A DNA stretch of 64,000 nt. Origin: Luscinia megarhynchos (Eukaryota; Chordata; Aves; Passeriformes; Turdidae). Position 1 is the stretch's first letter. Each line of letters starts with the position of its first letter. Shown one piece after another: positions 38,201 through 52,030 of the stretch. Location of the stretch: NCBI GenBank assembly GCA_034336665.1, contig JAPFBE010000002.1, positions 30,793,406 through 30,857,405 on the forward strand. The letters are read 5' to 3'. Made by a program: the position numbers and the translations under genes. A model generated the notes under the pieces. That model saw nothing but the letters and a program-made list of their open reading frames with translations. It was not told the origin of the DNA and did not search any database.

Positions 38201-41200
38201 TAATATGCAGAGTGAGCAATAGAGGGGTTATGGAAAAGCCAAAAGGAGCAAAGAAGTTGTGTTTAGAATTTCCAAAGTTGATTGAGCACTTGTTTTTGGA
38301 TCTGATTAGAGTTTTAGTCTAACTCTGGCTATTAGTATATCCCTTCATGGTTTAGCTGGTTGGCAGACCTTGAGGACTGGACCAGGACATAAAGTTCTGT
38401 TGCAAAGTAGTTGCAACAGAGGTAATTCAGTATTGAAATGTGTAGGTTATATATGAAATGAAAAGATTCAATATTTAACTGTCTCATGAGTCTTCATGTT
38501 CTGGATGTAAAGAATATATAAGTAGAAAGGTGATTTCACCATTTTGTTAACAAAAGAAAATCTCAAAGGCTTGGTGTAGTTGTCTAGTAACTTTCACAAT
38601 GTTTATAGTTTAATATTCTGCTAAGAATAAATATGATTGAAAATATTATTTGTGTCAGCATCAGTACTATGAGATTTGTAAGATATTTTCTTCTTAATTC
38701 TAAAAAATATCCTTTTACTCTTTAGGAATATTCTTTTTAATGCCTGCATATGATTTTTAAAAATACAGCATATTCCTTACATCTGTCTTTGCTAAATGTC
38801 TGACCTATGAACCTGGTTTTACTTGTATCATGTCTCCTGTGTTGTATTTCTCCTGGTAGGCAATGAATAATGGAAGAAATATTATTTTCATAGGGAACTG
38901 ATTCTCATTTTCCCCTCTGCTCCTTAGTGGTGGAAAAAGCCAGAATAAAAAGACTCTGTACTTACAGCACTGCTCCCAGTCTGTCTAAAGGTTACATTTA
39001 CTTTTTGTCAGTTTGCATAAATATAATTTTAGTCATTCTCAGTAATAAATGTGTGATTAAAGGTTATCCATATAGCTAAATAGCTGTTATTACCATGTGC
39101 CATTTTAGTTACTTGGATAATTTGTCAACTCTGTATACTGACAGTTTACAAATAGGAACTTTCACTCCTATAGTTAAAATCATAAATCAATAGCAATTTT
39201 TCATGAGTTGATCCAGCTGCTTATCACCTGCCTAACAGACCCAATTACCTTTGCATTCATCTAACATTTTAGGTTAGAAAGTAGTTTTCTGTTGCCTTTA
39301 TGTTCATCCACTGAAATGTAAATGTAACATTCATCAGTTCTTACAAACATTATTCTTGGTACTGGCTGCTTCTAGAAAACTCTTTTGCCTGATATTTCTG
39401 GTGGTATCAGTTATGATTTTATGTGGTTGTGTGGATACTGCTCTGTAACAATCATCAATTTGCCAGCATCACAGATTAAGGTTATTTCAAATACAGAACT
39501 GGGAGGCATCATCCTGGGCTGTCCTCCAGTTCCTTGAAGCTGGTACTAAAATCAGGTCTTTCTAACAAACTTACCAACCAGCCTACTAAGAGCAGAGTGA
39601 GTATAGTTTTGACACCTCAACTCAAATTGCATGGGATTGGCTGCTTCTGTGATCTTTTAATATATATTTTTTTAAGTTCCAGCAAATATTTCAGTGACCA
39701 GCTTCAACTTGTTTGTCCTTATCCCTTGTGTGCTTCCTCTATTTTTTTCTTCTGTTCTTCAGCCTTGCTAAATTATAAAAGCCAGTTGTGCTTCCTTCTC
39801 AGACTTGAATTCTTTCATCTAAATTCACCAAACTCTACTAGTTTCACCTTTTATCAGTCTTTATTCTCTCTATTGAAAAAAGATAATTAACTCAACAAAT
39901 TCTGAACAGCAGAATACTGATGGAGTCTCCCACATTATGTCCAGGACAGTACTTTGAAAGTAGCCCAGCTTTAAGTGGGGACTGAGCCAAATGTTGCCAA
40001 ATTCTCCCGTAAAAAAGATCAACAAAATCTTTCCTGCTTCCTGCAGAATCTGCTTCTGTTTGATGGGAGTGCTTCATGTTCACACATCTGGTGGAGAATA
40101 TGGAAACAAAAGACAACCTATATGGTATAGATGACCACCATGCAGTCTCTTCAGTGCCAAGTTCAGACAATATATTGACATTGAGACTATTCTTTGTTAG
40201 TTACAGGGGCCTTCCGACCACCCTGGAGGCGCAGTAGGTGTTTGCTTCTTGGCTCCAACAGACATAAGCTGCAGGAAAGGAAGTAGCTTAATAAACAGAA
40301 GAAACATCCTGGTTCTGTATTTTCTTCTGTAGAGGGGAAAAGGAATGCAAAGAGAAGGAAAGAATTGTTTACAGAGAAAGAGGTGAAGGTGAGGAGCTCT
40401 GTGAAGGGAGGTTTCTTTGCAGCAGCTGAGTGACGCTGATGTGAAGAGGCTGTAAGGGGGAAGAACTGGGAAGGGCTGTGATGTGCGATTTCACACAGTG
40501 AGAGGCTTTTTCTGTGTGTACTGGGAATTTCCTGCATGGAATACACTTCTTCAAGGTAGAGGCTGTCTGGCTTCTGTCTGCATTATTTCCCTAAGGAAGT
40601 GCTGAATTTAAAATGAATCATCCTCTCAAAACATAGAGAAAATCCCTTTCTATTATTTACCAAGGACAACACAGAACAAATATTGTAGCTGAAATAGTAG
40701 TATAAAGTGTGATCATGCTTTACATAATTTACCTAAAACAATGGTCAGCATGAGGCTCTTGGCTTGATCTTCATGTTAAGGATTAACTCTTCTGCAGAAG
40801 GGATATCCTTGTCAATTTGTTGGTATTGAGAAGATGAGGAGCTTCATGTTACTAGTGCTGGGTTGTTTTTTTTACCTGCTCTAGTGGTTAGCTGTCCCTA
40901 GGAAAAAAATACTGCAATATCTTCATTTACAGAAGTGGGTTTCCTTAAAGGAATTTCATTTATATTACACCATATTTCTTTGGAAATGAACATTATGGTA
41001 CCAAAGACCATAACAAAAATCTACTGAAAAAATATGTTGTAATTCTTATTTTTATGTGACTGTCTCCATGCATCCATGGATTGAGTTAACACCCAAACTA
41101 CAGTGCTCATACAATGACTAGGGAACCATGTGCCTTGGAAAATAATCAATCTCATATTCACTGAATATTTCTTACCTAGCATCAAAACACAGGTTGTTTA

Positions 41201-41954
41201 AGGCAAGAAATTCACTCCCACTCCTTGTTCTTCAGTACCTTTTTCTGCTCCACTGGGAAAATACCCTTTCTCAGTGCTACTGTCTGCACACTTTCCCTGA
41301 AGGTATCTTTCAAAACGTGGTGCAAAGAAAATGTAACTGTGGTGTTATCTTTTATAATGGAGTTTCTTAACTAAAATAATGTATTGTTTTCTATACAGAA
41401 TAGAGGTTTCAATAGGAGAGGGAATAGCCTCATGGTTACATTGAACTTAGTCACTGCTTTGATTTCTCACAAAATATTATAACAAGTTCCATCACATTGT
41501 GCACAAGTGCTTTAATAGCCATACTTTTGGAATAAGTGGGAAAAGGGAATGAAGAAATTAGACTTCATTTTATCTTTTAGAGCACTGTACTGTTTTTTTT
41601 TAAAGGGTGGCAAACACTATCTTACATTTTGTGGAATGTTGTCAATAAGGCATGCTTGAAGAACACAGTTTTGTGGGTACTGATAGGCTGTGGTGTGATT
41701 TAGGTACCAGACTGCTCTGTTGCCTTAGGGCAGGGATGATTCTATCTCTCTGACTATTGATTTCTCTAATTTGCCATTTCTGATTCAGTTTTAGATGCTT
41801 GTTTGGTTTGGATCAGATCCAAATGCCACCATTGGGACTAAAGGAATATCACAGTACACTGCTATCTAAAATGCTCTGCTGTGTAGAAGCGGCAAAATTT
41901 AAAATTTAAGATGGCTGAGCAGTGAGCTCATTGTCTGCAGCTTGCTCAGCAGGC
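35241..41954. other. Intronic sequence, no gene seen
   Basis: About 6.7 kb of intron-like sequence. A GC-richer patch at about 35870-36060 (CpG present, 'cagctcgccctg') is not assignable to a family. The 119-codon open frame on the minus strand at 40546-40187 lacks an ATG at its 5' end and resembles no family. No exon with consistent splice sites was found. Confidence 0.4.
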
Positions 41955-42262
41955 GAAGGAGAGAGGGAAGAGCTGAGTTCTTCTCCCTGGGATCCAGAGA
42001 TAGGGAACACCTGGGAACAGTACAAAGCTGTGTCAGGAGACGTTCAGACTGGGCATGAAAAAGTATTTCTTGACCAAGAGGGTTGTCAAACACTGGAGCA
42101 AGCTCCTAGAGAGGTCCTAGAGGCCCCAAACCTGTCAGTGTTTAAGAGCCATTTGGACAATGACCTTAATAACCTGCTGTATAACCTTCAGTTAGCCCCG
42201 GAGTGGTCAGGTATTTGGACTCAATGGCCATTGTAGGTCCCCTGCAATTTAAATATTCTAAT
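41955..42262 (+). mobile_element. CR1 LINE 3' fragment, sense orientation
   Basis: The segment carries the CR1 ORF2 C-terminal region and short 3' end: 'tcttctccctgg', 'caaagctgtgtcagga', 'agagggttgtcaaacactgg', 'aacctgtcagtgttta' and 'ggacaatgac'. It finishes with 'tggactcaatggcc' and 'gtaggtcc', then a degraded '(attctatgat)n'-type tail ('aatattctaattctg'). Its translation (LSVFKSHLDNDLNNLLYNL) follows the usual end of CR1 ORF2 (SLEIFKTRLD followed by a short hydrophobic tail). The copy is 5'-truncated. It is one of two in the sense orientation of CTNND2. Confidence 0.9.
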
Positions 42263-45200
42263 TCTGTTCTCCTCTAAATGTGCTCCTGTGTAGCTATGTT
42301 CAGTTTGGGAAGTGAGCTCTTTTCTCAAATAAAAATTGGTTTGAAGCAAACCAGAAGAACTAACAGTATTAGCAGAAATCCAACCTTGAGCTAATTCCTT
42401 CTTTTTGTGAACCATCTTCCTTTTCCTTAATTAATAAATAATGGGAAATTACAAAATTAAGTAATTTGGTTTGATTTTGGCTTCTCTAAATAAGAACAAA
42501 AGAGTGGTTGTATTGATTCAGAACTGGAGTCTATCTAGCCCAGTATCCCATCTGGAATGCATAAGGGCATGAAACAGACGTCAGGGGAAGAGTGAGAATG
42601 GGGCAATCACATTGTACTTGTTTCCCTAATGTTGTTAGTGTGTCCAAGTTAAACAAATACACAAAGTACTTACTGCCCTGTAAATTCTTCTCCTTGGAAC
42701 AGCAGAGCTTCGAAGGCTTCCAGTCTTTGAAAGAATTCTCTGTGTTCACTGCAGCCAGTAACTGCAGAACTGAAGCTAAAGGAAACTGGCTGGTTGCAAG
42801 TGAAGTGTTCTCTCCCTAGGTGACCAAGTTCATTCAAAACTGAAGTAAATGGGTTTGGAGGTTTGGTCTGTGTGAAATTAATTCAGTAACAAAATAAAAT
42901 TTACTATAACTGATGCTCTTGTAGGCCATTTTAGGAGTGATGGTCAAAAACTACAAGAAATCAGGTTGTGTTATGCTTTGTCCATTAAATAACAGCCTCT
43001 GGCACCTGCTTTGCAAGCCCTTAAGCAGTGCACTGTGTGGAATGCAAGGCTGCTGGTCACTTTCCCTGCATGCTGTGTACTTGAACAGTGTTCTTAGTGG
43101 TGTAGTACCTGAACTTTGAATCATTTAAATTTAAAATAGTTTTAGTAAGTACAATTAGCATAGAGAAATTGAACATAAATAGGACTGGAGCAGTTTAAAA
43201 CTTGTTTTTAAAGGAAAATCATGTTTGCCAATTTCTGCAAATATTAAATGCAGAGGGAAGCATTGATTTTTGAGATCTGTTTGGAAATTTGACTGCAAAT
43301 ATTTCCCTGCATCATTGGAAAGAAGTACAAAACTTTCACAGCACATCCACGAAGTTCTGCTATTGATTTTGTAAAACCTAGGGAATAACAATAATTTTTC
43401 TGAGAAAAAAATTAGACAGTTTTTCTTTCCCTGCAGGAACTTGAAGCGAGGCTTTTCTAATAAAAGTTGGAATTAACCACCTGAATGGTTTTCTGGCATC
43501 TACAGCTAAGAACTTTGTCATCATTTTAAAAGTCAATTTGAAATTTCCAAGGTACAAGAGAGCAGCCATCAGTAAAATAGTGTGGGTTTGGGGGGGTATT
43601 GTTTATTTATTTTGGTTTGTTGGATTTTTTTATATTTTCCAGGATCATTGTTGGGGATTGGATGAGGTTTCTTGGAACATCAAAAAAGGACTTCTTGATA
43701 GGGTAGCCAGGCTGATACCACAGCTGACTAATAGAGTGCAGTTAAATATTGCAGGAGAGAGCCTACAGTGTCACATTTATAGAGGTGAAGGGAGTGACTA
43801 CCAATGTCATAGATTTTGATGTAATTTTAAATTGGCCACTAAACCCAAAAGTTGCTTTTGAGGACTGTTTTTTGCTATGGTAATTTATTGAGAGGTTGGT
43901 ACTTATTCACAGGATTATTTAATGTAAAATTTATTCTTAGGTTGTTTGGTTTTTTCCTCCACCAGATAGTTGATACTAAAAGTTGTTTACTATTTTGCAG
44001 ATAACCTGAAATGTACTGCTGATTTAAAATCTGCTTTTCCTTTGCTTTAGATGGAATATTAATTTTTCAGCCTCCTTGCTTCTTTGTGAAATGCTGCTGG
44101 ATCTTTTTTCTTCCACCTTCCACAAGAAAAAAACAATTTAAAAATCAATGAGACAGTATCTGCCTGTAATTATATGCAGCAATGTTTGTGTAACTCCATT
44201 GTAGAAATAATTTAAAAGATCATGTGCTGATACAACTCCTTGTAAAATCCTTTAATAGCTTTTGTACAGTAGTGTTATATTTAATTTTATAAATTGTTTT
44301 TAGATGTAATTTCATTAATTGTTTTAGAAAACAATAAAAATATTTTGGTGTAGCAGATAGCTATAGTACTTTCACAAAAAATGAGTGACAACTGTAAACT
44401 GAATGACTTCACACAAAGGACAGGCATACAAACATTTCTTGGATAATTAGAGGAATACAAAAGTGTGAATTTGCCCTGGCAGCCTGTATGCAGGCTCAGT
44501 GATAAAACAAGTGTGCCAGGAAGAGTGAATGAAAGAAAACCTACCTCCCTTCCCAGCAAGAACTGAGTTTCTTTGCTGTGGTGTTCTTCTGGGGAGCAGC
44601 AAAGCAATGAATAACCAACTGCTTTGGCCTGCTGTGCATGTGCACTGATGTATTTTGGTGCATGGGATAAAAAAATGAATTTCTGCAGGCTGCATAATAA
44701 ATACTGTTGCTGGAGAAGTGTGTACAGGGCAGTGGTGCTCCTTATGGCTCTGAACCTATCAAGGCATTCCTATGAAGTGTGCTGGGTCTCACATTAGGCC
44801 ATTTAATGTCTAAAACTAAACCCAAGTGATGCTGCAAGTACATTGTGTCCAGGTAGTGTGCAAAATGTGTCTTGGGCTGGGTTTGGTGTAACTTACCTTT
44901 GCCTACCATTGTCTCTGCTGCCAGTGCCTGCACTGGCACACATCCACCTTCTAGGAGTTCAGCTGAGTCCAAGATGCCCTTGCTGCTTCCCAGCAGCTGC
45001 TTTGGAAGTGAATTTTTGGGTGTTTGTACAGGCCCTAATAGCAACACAATCTGAGGATGTCTCAGGCAGCTTCTCTTCTGCCAAAGTACTCAATAGCATT
45101 CCCCACCTCTGGGTTACCTCCCTTGAGGACTTTGGTTGCTTTCATAGAAATCTGGCTGGTGAATGTTGTCCAGGAAAGCATTATTTTGGTGTCATATGAA

Positions 45201-47036
45201 GCATTCACTTCTGTACCACCAAAACTGCTTTTGACTCCCATAAATTGCTGGGAGAGGTGTTGTGTAACTCACCTTGTCGTGCAGGTGCTGGCTGTCTACA
45301 CAGAGTCCATCTTACCATGGTGGATTCCTATCAACTTCATCATGAAAGGGCACCCACTTCTTGTTTAACTTGACTTGAGGTACAGGAAGAAATGAAGGCC
45401 TGGTTTGTTGCTTGTTTATAGAGAAACTGTAGGTCGGTCTGGGATTTTTCTATTTGTGCCTGAAAAGGGATAAACTTGATGTACAGCTGCTGGTAATAGA
45501 CATCCTCAGCTGGCTGTAGAAAATCTGCATTTCTGCAATGCTCTGTGCTTCTGCTGTGTCCTTGCTGTGCAGAGGCAGGTGGAGCTCCCCAGGTGATGCT
45601 CCCCACAAGGAGCTCCCTGCAGCCTGCTGTGCTCATCTGCCTTTTGCCCTCCCCACATGCAAGGTCGCTCATGGAGGGTTCTCACTGCAGTGCTTTTATG
45701 ACATGCGTGCAGAAATGGGAACATGTGAGTTCAGCTGGAATCAACATGACTGTTCGGTGGATATTTACTTTGCTCATTCTTGCCTAGGGAGGTAAAAAAA
45801 AATTACTGGAATATCTCCTTTTCTAGGTAGTTATTAAAGGTAAAGCTTTAAGCACAGTGTAGTGCATCCTCACAGAAGACAGGTTCATTAGCACAAACAT
45901 TAACATCAAGAACTAAAAATATAACAATATTCTTCTTTTTGTTTAGTCAAGTGCTTTGTTCATTTTTTTAGGTTTTAGCATTATCTTCTCATAATTAAGT
46001 TATTCAGTTTCCTTGCAATTTTCTTTCAATACATTGAATTTTAAAAATATAAGCATAGAAGATTCAAGTTTTGCATAGTTGATATTGATGGAGGATTCAT
46101 TCTGTAAGTCAGGTAAAATTAAGTACAACAGTAGTCTTATTGCTACCTAGAACATTTGAAGTACATACAGGCTGAAATTACTACCAAAAATAAAAGAAAT
46201 AAATCACAATTATTCTTCTGAGTTTGGGTTAAGGGAGGTAGTAATTCTACCTGGTTGAGTTCTCAGCTCCATCATATTTTATGCTATGATTTTCTAATGC
46301 TGTACTAATGTAGTTCTGGTCAAAATCCCTTCTCAAGCTCTTAAGGTGGACTCAGGTCACCATACTTCAGAACAACTTGATAAAGAATTTTATTGCTCAT
46401 CCTCCTCAGTCAAAGATACTAACTTTTGCAAAATTATATAATGAGGCATAGAAATATGCAGAAAAGGGATTGCTAATGCATTTTTCTTTAGAAAAAAAAG
46501 ATGAAGCAAAAAATATGTTTTGCTGGACATGCTAAAAAATTATTAGGACAATACTTCTGTTAATTACTAGATTTTTGTCTTTTCATGTATTTGATGTATC
46601 TATACAGTCAATTGTACTGATCTTTTGTGAAACTGGAAAACAAACACCTGAAAGAAAAGGACAAAAAAGCATGTCCTTTTATTCACTCAAGCAGATTTGG
46701 CACATTTATATGACAGCCTAAAGGCTTCCTGCACAAACAGGTCAGGTTGCTCCAGTCAGGAATCTTTTTCAGGTCAAAAACAGGGGAAGCTCAGTTAATA
46801 AAAAGGAAAAATAAAGAGTACCTAAATTAATACTATGGCAAATTTCTAGGGAAACCCTTTATATGTTGGTTTGCAAGGGCTCTGGCATTGGTTTGCAACC
46901 AAGAAATGGCAGCTTCAATATCCAACCATACTGGATTGTTAAATAGCTAAAGAGCATGAATTTAACTAAGAAAAACAGCACTCTTTCCATCCCAGAATAT
47001 ACTGAAATCTTTGCAGGTGCAAATACAACTTTAATA
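42263..47036. other. Intronic sequence, no gene seen
   Basis: About 4.8 kb. GC-richer patches at about 44840-45020 and 45500-45740 have overlapping open frames on both strands, which reflects fewer stop codons rather than coding. I recognised no repeat family there. Confidence 0.4.
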
Positions 47037-47255
47037 GAGAATCATAGAATCTTTTAGGTTGGAAAATGCCTTTGTGACCATCAAACTCCAGCATTAACCC
47101 AGCACTGTCAAGTCCACCACAAAACCACGTCCCCAGGTGTCACATCCACATGTTTTGGATACCTCCAGGGATGGGGATCACCCCTGCCCTGTGCAGCCTG
47201 GTTCATGTTCCACATGTTGAATAAGAAGGTAGCATTAGGATAAAAATTCTGATGG
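47037..47255 (-). mobile_element. CR1 LINE 3' fragment, antisense, different subfamily
   Basis: On the + strand it opens with 'agaatcatagaatc' and 'ttaggttggaaaatgcc'. It continues with 'cattaacccagcactg', 'aagtccaccacaaaacca', 'ctccagggatgggga' and 'gcagcctggttcatg'. This wording (cattaacccagcactg, ccaccacaaaaccacgtccc) belongs to a different CR1 subfamily from the 'ctagtccaaactcc' copies elsewhere in the window. Only about 200 bases are present. The low-coordinate end, with the intact 'gaatcatagaat' 3'-terminal repeat, is well defined. The other end is approximate. Confidence 0.92.
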
Positions 47256-49450
47256 TGGATCTGCTATCATGACTCTGAGAACTACATTATTTATTGAAAG
47301 ACCATTACAGTAGTGGTGAGGAGAAATGTGACTTAAATAGGAGAAGTCAAAATGAAGTGAAAATTCATTGTGATGCTAAAATTAATCTGGATGCAGTACA
47401 GTTTTCATGTGGAAGTCAAACAAGTGATATTGGGGATTACTATGAATCAACCGGAAGTGATTCATTGAACATAATGAACTTTGTTACATTTTGTACAAGT
47501 TTGCTACTTAAAAAGGACTAAGCTGGAATTCCTGGAAGTGGTAATTCACTCTTTATGCACGACTTGATTTTCTTTTCTAATTTATTTGGATGAGGTGGCA
47601 TAGGCTTTTACATCATCGTGTTCTTGCCAGCAACATCTAGTAATTCATTCTGCCAGCAAGAATGCCACCTGAGATATTATTTTTTTTCTGTCTGGTGACG
47701 TGATATCTGTCACAAGAAATCTGGATACTAAAAGAGGGACTCTAGAGTCTAAAGTAGTACATTACTTACTATGGATTGTGTTAATTACACAAAGGAGGAT
47801 TGCTCCCAAGTAAGTCCCAGTGTGTCAGATTAAGCTGCAATTATTTAGTATATCTGAAAATTAGACAAAAGGAATGTACAATTGGAAAAAGTGTTATTTC
47901 AAAAAGAGTCACTATCCCTAGTCATCACTAGAACTTCATTTCAAAAGGTAATTTAAATTAATTTCATCCAGTTCAACACTTTGCAGTTATTATTGTTTGC
48001 CCAAGGACTCTGGCAACATTGGTCTTCAATATTGTTCATTTCAGTGGACTTGAATGCAAAAATTTTCACTATCTCATCAAAGAACTGGCTTCTTAATCTA
48101 TAACATCACTACAGTGAATCAATACAAACCACAGACTGGATATATTAGGAAATGTATGATGATGTATAGATTTGAACTTGCCAGGTTAACATTTGTGATC
48201 CCAGGTAGAAATTAAAAGTTATTTTAGAACTATTTTTATCTAAATTAGACAATTATTATATATATTTTTAACACTGTCAAATCTGGTAAATAATAGACAC
48301 AAGTTCTTTACTGTAAAAATAGACCGCTCCAAATTTAATTTCATTTACATTACTATTGTTCAGAACATAGACAGTAGGAGGTATACTGGCATATTCATAA
48401 GTATCCAGTGTCTTCTGGTAAAAGGGAAAACAATCAGAGATTTAAATCCATTTACTCATCCAAAAGAGCGTTTAGTCTCAACCTCAGAAAATAAATAAGG
48501 AAATAAAGAAATAATTGTTTAAAAAATTGTAAAAATATAATTGTTTAAAAAGTTAAAAGAATTTCAGTCTTTTTTTTTAAACTTATGGATGCAGCAGATA
48601 AAGTTGTTCTCCCCTATAAGTATCTTATAAAAAGGTACAGAACAATCTTTCAGTCATGAGTGTAATAATCAGTTCACTGTTATCAAAAGAATGGTTAGTA
48701 CTGAGAAACTTCAATCCTTTTTGTATTCTTGTCATGTGAGAAAGACCTATATTGAGGCAGAAACAGAACATGCCTCGGAGGAAAGTGTAGTCATTGCCTA
48801 ATTGAATACCCAGTTCATTTTATCATTCATCTGAATGTATCTTTCATTTTATTGAAAAGAAAAATACCCTACCTAACCCATCCTCTGGTGTGTATGCTCA
48901 TTATTTTAAAATTAAGACCTTCTGTTGCTTAAGTGCTTGTACACAGAAGCACAAACACATCTAAATTTACTTTCCTGTGTAGGCCAATTGAATTAATTTA
49001 GCTGCACATTTGAATAATATAAAAATGCACATAATGATCAGAAGAACCAGGAATCATACTCGTAATTTCTCTCAGAAATCACATGTCACTATTCACTTGA
49101 GAAAGCAATTTATAATTTTCCCGATAAATGTGAAGAATCAGACAAATGGAAGGATCCAGAAAAGTTTAAGAATGCTAATGTTTTTGCTTTGAACTAGTGT
49201 AGTTTGTATATCAAGACCAAGAGGCCAATTTCTATATGCATGATTCAAATTACTTGATAGAGAAGTAATGATGCTTCCCTCCTGCTGAGTGAATGCTGTA
49301 CAAGTCATTAATTAGAAATAGATATAAAATTATGTATTCTAAATATGCTTTTTATTCTTAAGAGTGTTCTTCTCTTAAATCAGTTCCTTCAGAATAGATT
49401 TATATCTGAATATTCATGGCACACTACAGAACAATTTAATTTAAAATGAT
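47256..49450. other. Intron immediately upstream of the CTNND2 microexon
   Basis: This is AT-rich intron. An 81-codon open stretch on the + strand (47279-47521) has a hydrophilic, protein-like composition but no ATG near its start and no clear splice sites. It is not called a gene. A 15-base direct repeat occurs at 48511-48551. Confidence 0.5.
48511..48551. repeat. Direct repeat of ATAATTGTTTAAAAA, period 26
   Basis: The 15-base unit occurs at 48511-48525 and again at 48537-48551, separated by an A-rich spacer. It is a local duplication in low-complexity DNA. Confidence 0.8.
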
Positions 49451-49473
49451 CACTTTTTTCTTTCTCTTTCCAG
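49451..49473 (+). promoter_or_regulatory. Splice acceptor and polypyrimidine tract of the CTNND2 microexon
   Basis: An almost pure pyrimidine run ending in CAG directly precedes the exon. The strong tract is what one expects for constitutive or regulated recognition of an exon only 35 bases long. The matching donor, CAAG/GTAATG, lies at 49505-49514. Confidence 0.85.
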
Positions 49474-49508
49474 TTCAACAGAAGAGCAGTTTCACTGGCA
49501 AACACAAG
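49474..49508 (+). CDS. CTNND2: Delta-catenin (CTNND2), 35-nt coding microexon
   Basis: This exon encodes the residues S-STEEQFHWQTQ, with the first base finishing a codon from the previous exon and the last G starting the Asp codon completed in the next. It corresponds to the SSAEEQFQWQSQ stretch of human delta-catenin (around residues 97-107, from memory), with A-to-T, Q-to-H and S-to-T changes. The related PKP4 has a clearly different sequence at this place. Delta-catenin is a p120-family armadillo protein of neurons. It binds the juxtamembrane tail of cadherins and acts in dendrite and synapse structure. This part lies in the N-terminal head just after the coiled coil and outside the ARM repeats. 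The acceptor has a long polypyrimidine tract ending CAG, and the donor is AAG/GTAATG. Intron phases are 2 before and 1 after, so the exon is not a multiple of three and skipping it would shift the frame. The preceding exon was not found in the window. Confidence 0.95.
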
Positions 49509-51569
<2,061 letters not shown>

Positions 51570-52030
51570 TGGCTTAAGAGAAGGAAACTAAGAAAGAAAC
51601 GGTAGAGAAAGATGAAGATAGTACATGGAATGAAGTCTGTGTACCTAAAGAAAACTAATACTAAAGAAAATTCTGGAGAGTATCACAATAAGCTAAAACA
51701 CAAATCAGAATGCAGGTAGATAGAAAGAAGAATAAAGAACATGGGCAAATGGAAAACAATGATGGAGAAGAAGAGTAATACAGATGGATTTACAGAGGAT
51801 CATCAGGAGAGGAACCAAGTTTTTTTGAAGCAGGAGGTCCATACAGAATGTTGAAAGCTGAGTTTGCTTGGCTGGATGATTTGTTCATGGGAGCAAGAGT
51901 TAGGTGCAAAGAGAGGGAACAACGGGTTGATGAGAATGGCAGCCAAGAAAAGGAAAAGTGGTATCAATATGGACAGAAGAGTAGCTGTCCCTAAGAAACA
52001 CAGGATGGGAGAGAACAGGCAGGTGCATGT
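51570..52030. repeat. Purine-rich block on the + strand
   Basis: For more than 400 bases the + strand is dominated by A and G ('agaaggaaactaagaaag', 'gatggagaagaagag', 'gaaaaggaaaagtgg') with few pyrimidine runs. It is not a simple tandem repeat. Such asymmetric tracts can form triplex DNA or act as exonic-enhancer-like sequence. No open frame with recognisable protein runs through it. Confidence 0.55.

Noticed and set aside
40187..40546. 119-codon open frame on the minus strand
   Set aside because: It starts at GTG, is Ser/Phe/Leu-rich and has no family resemblance or splice sites.
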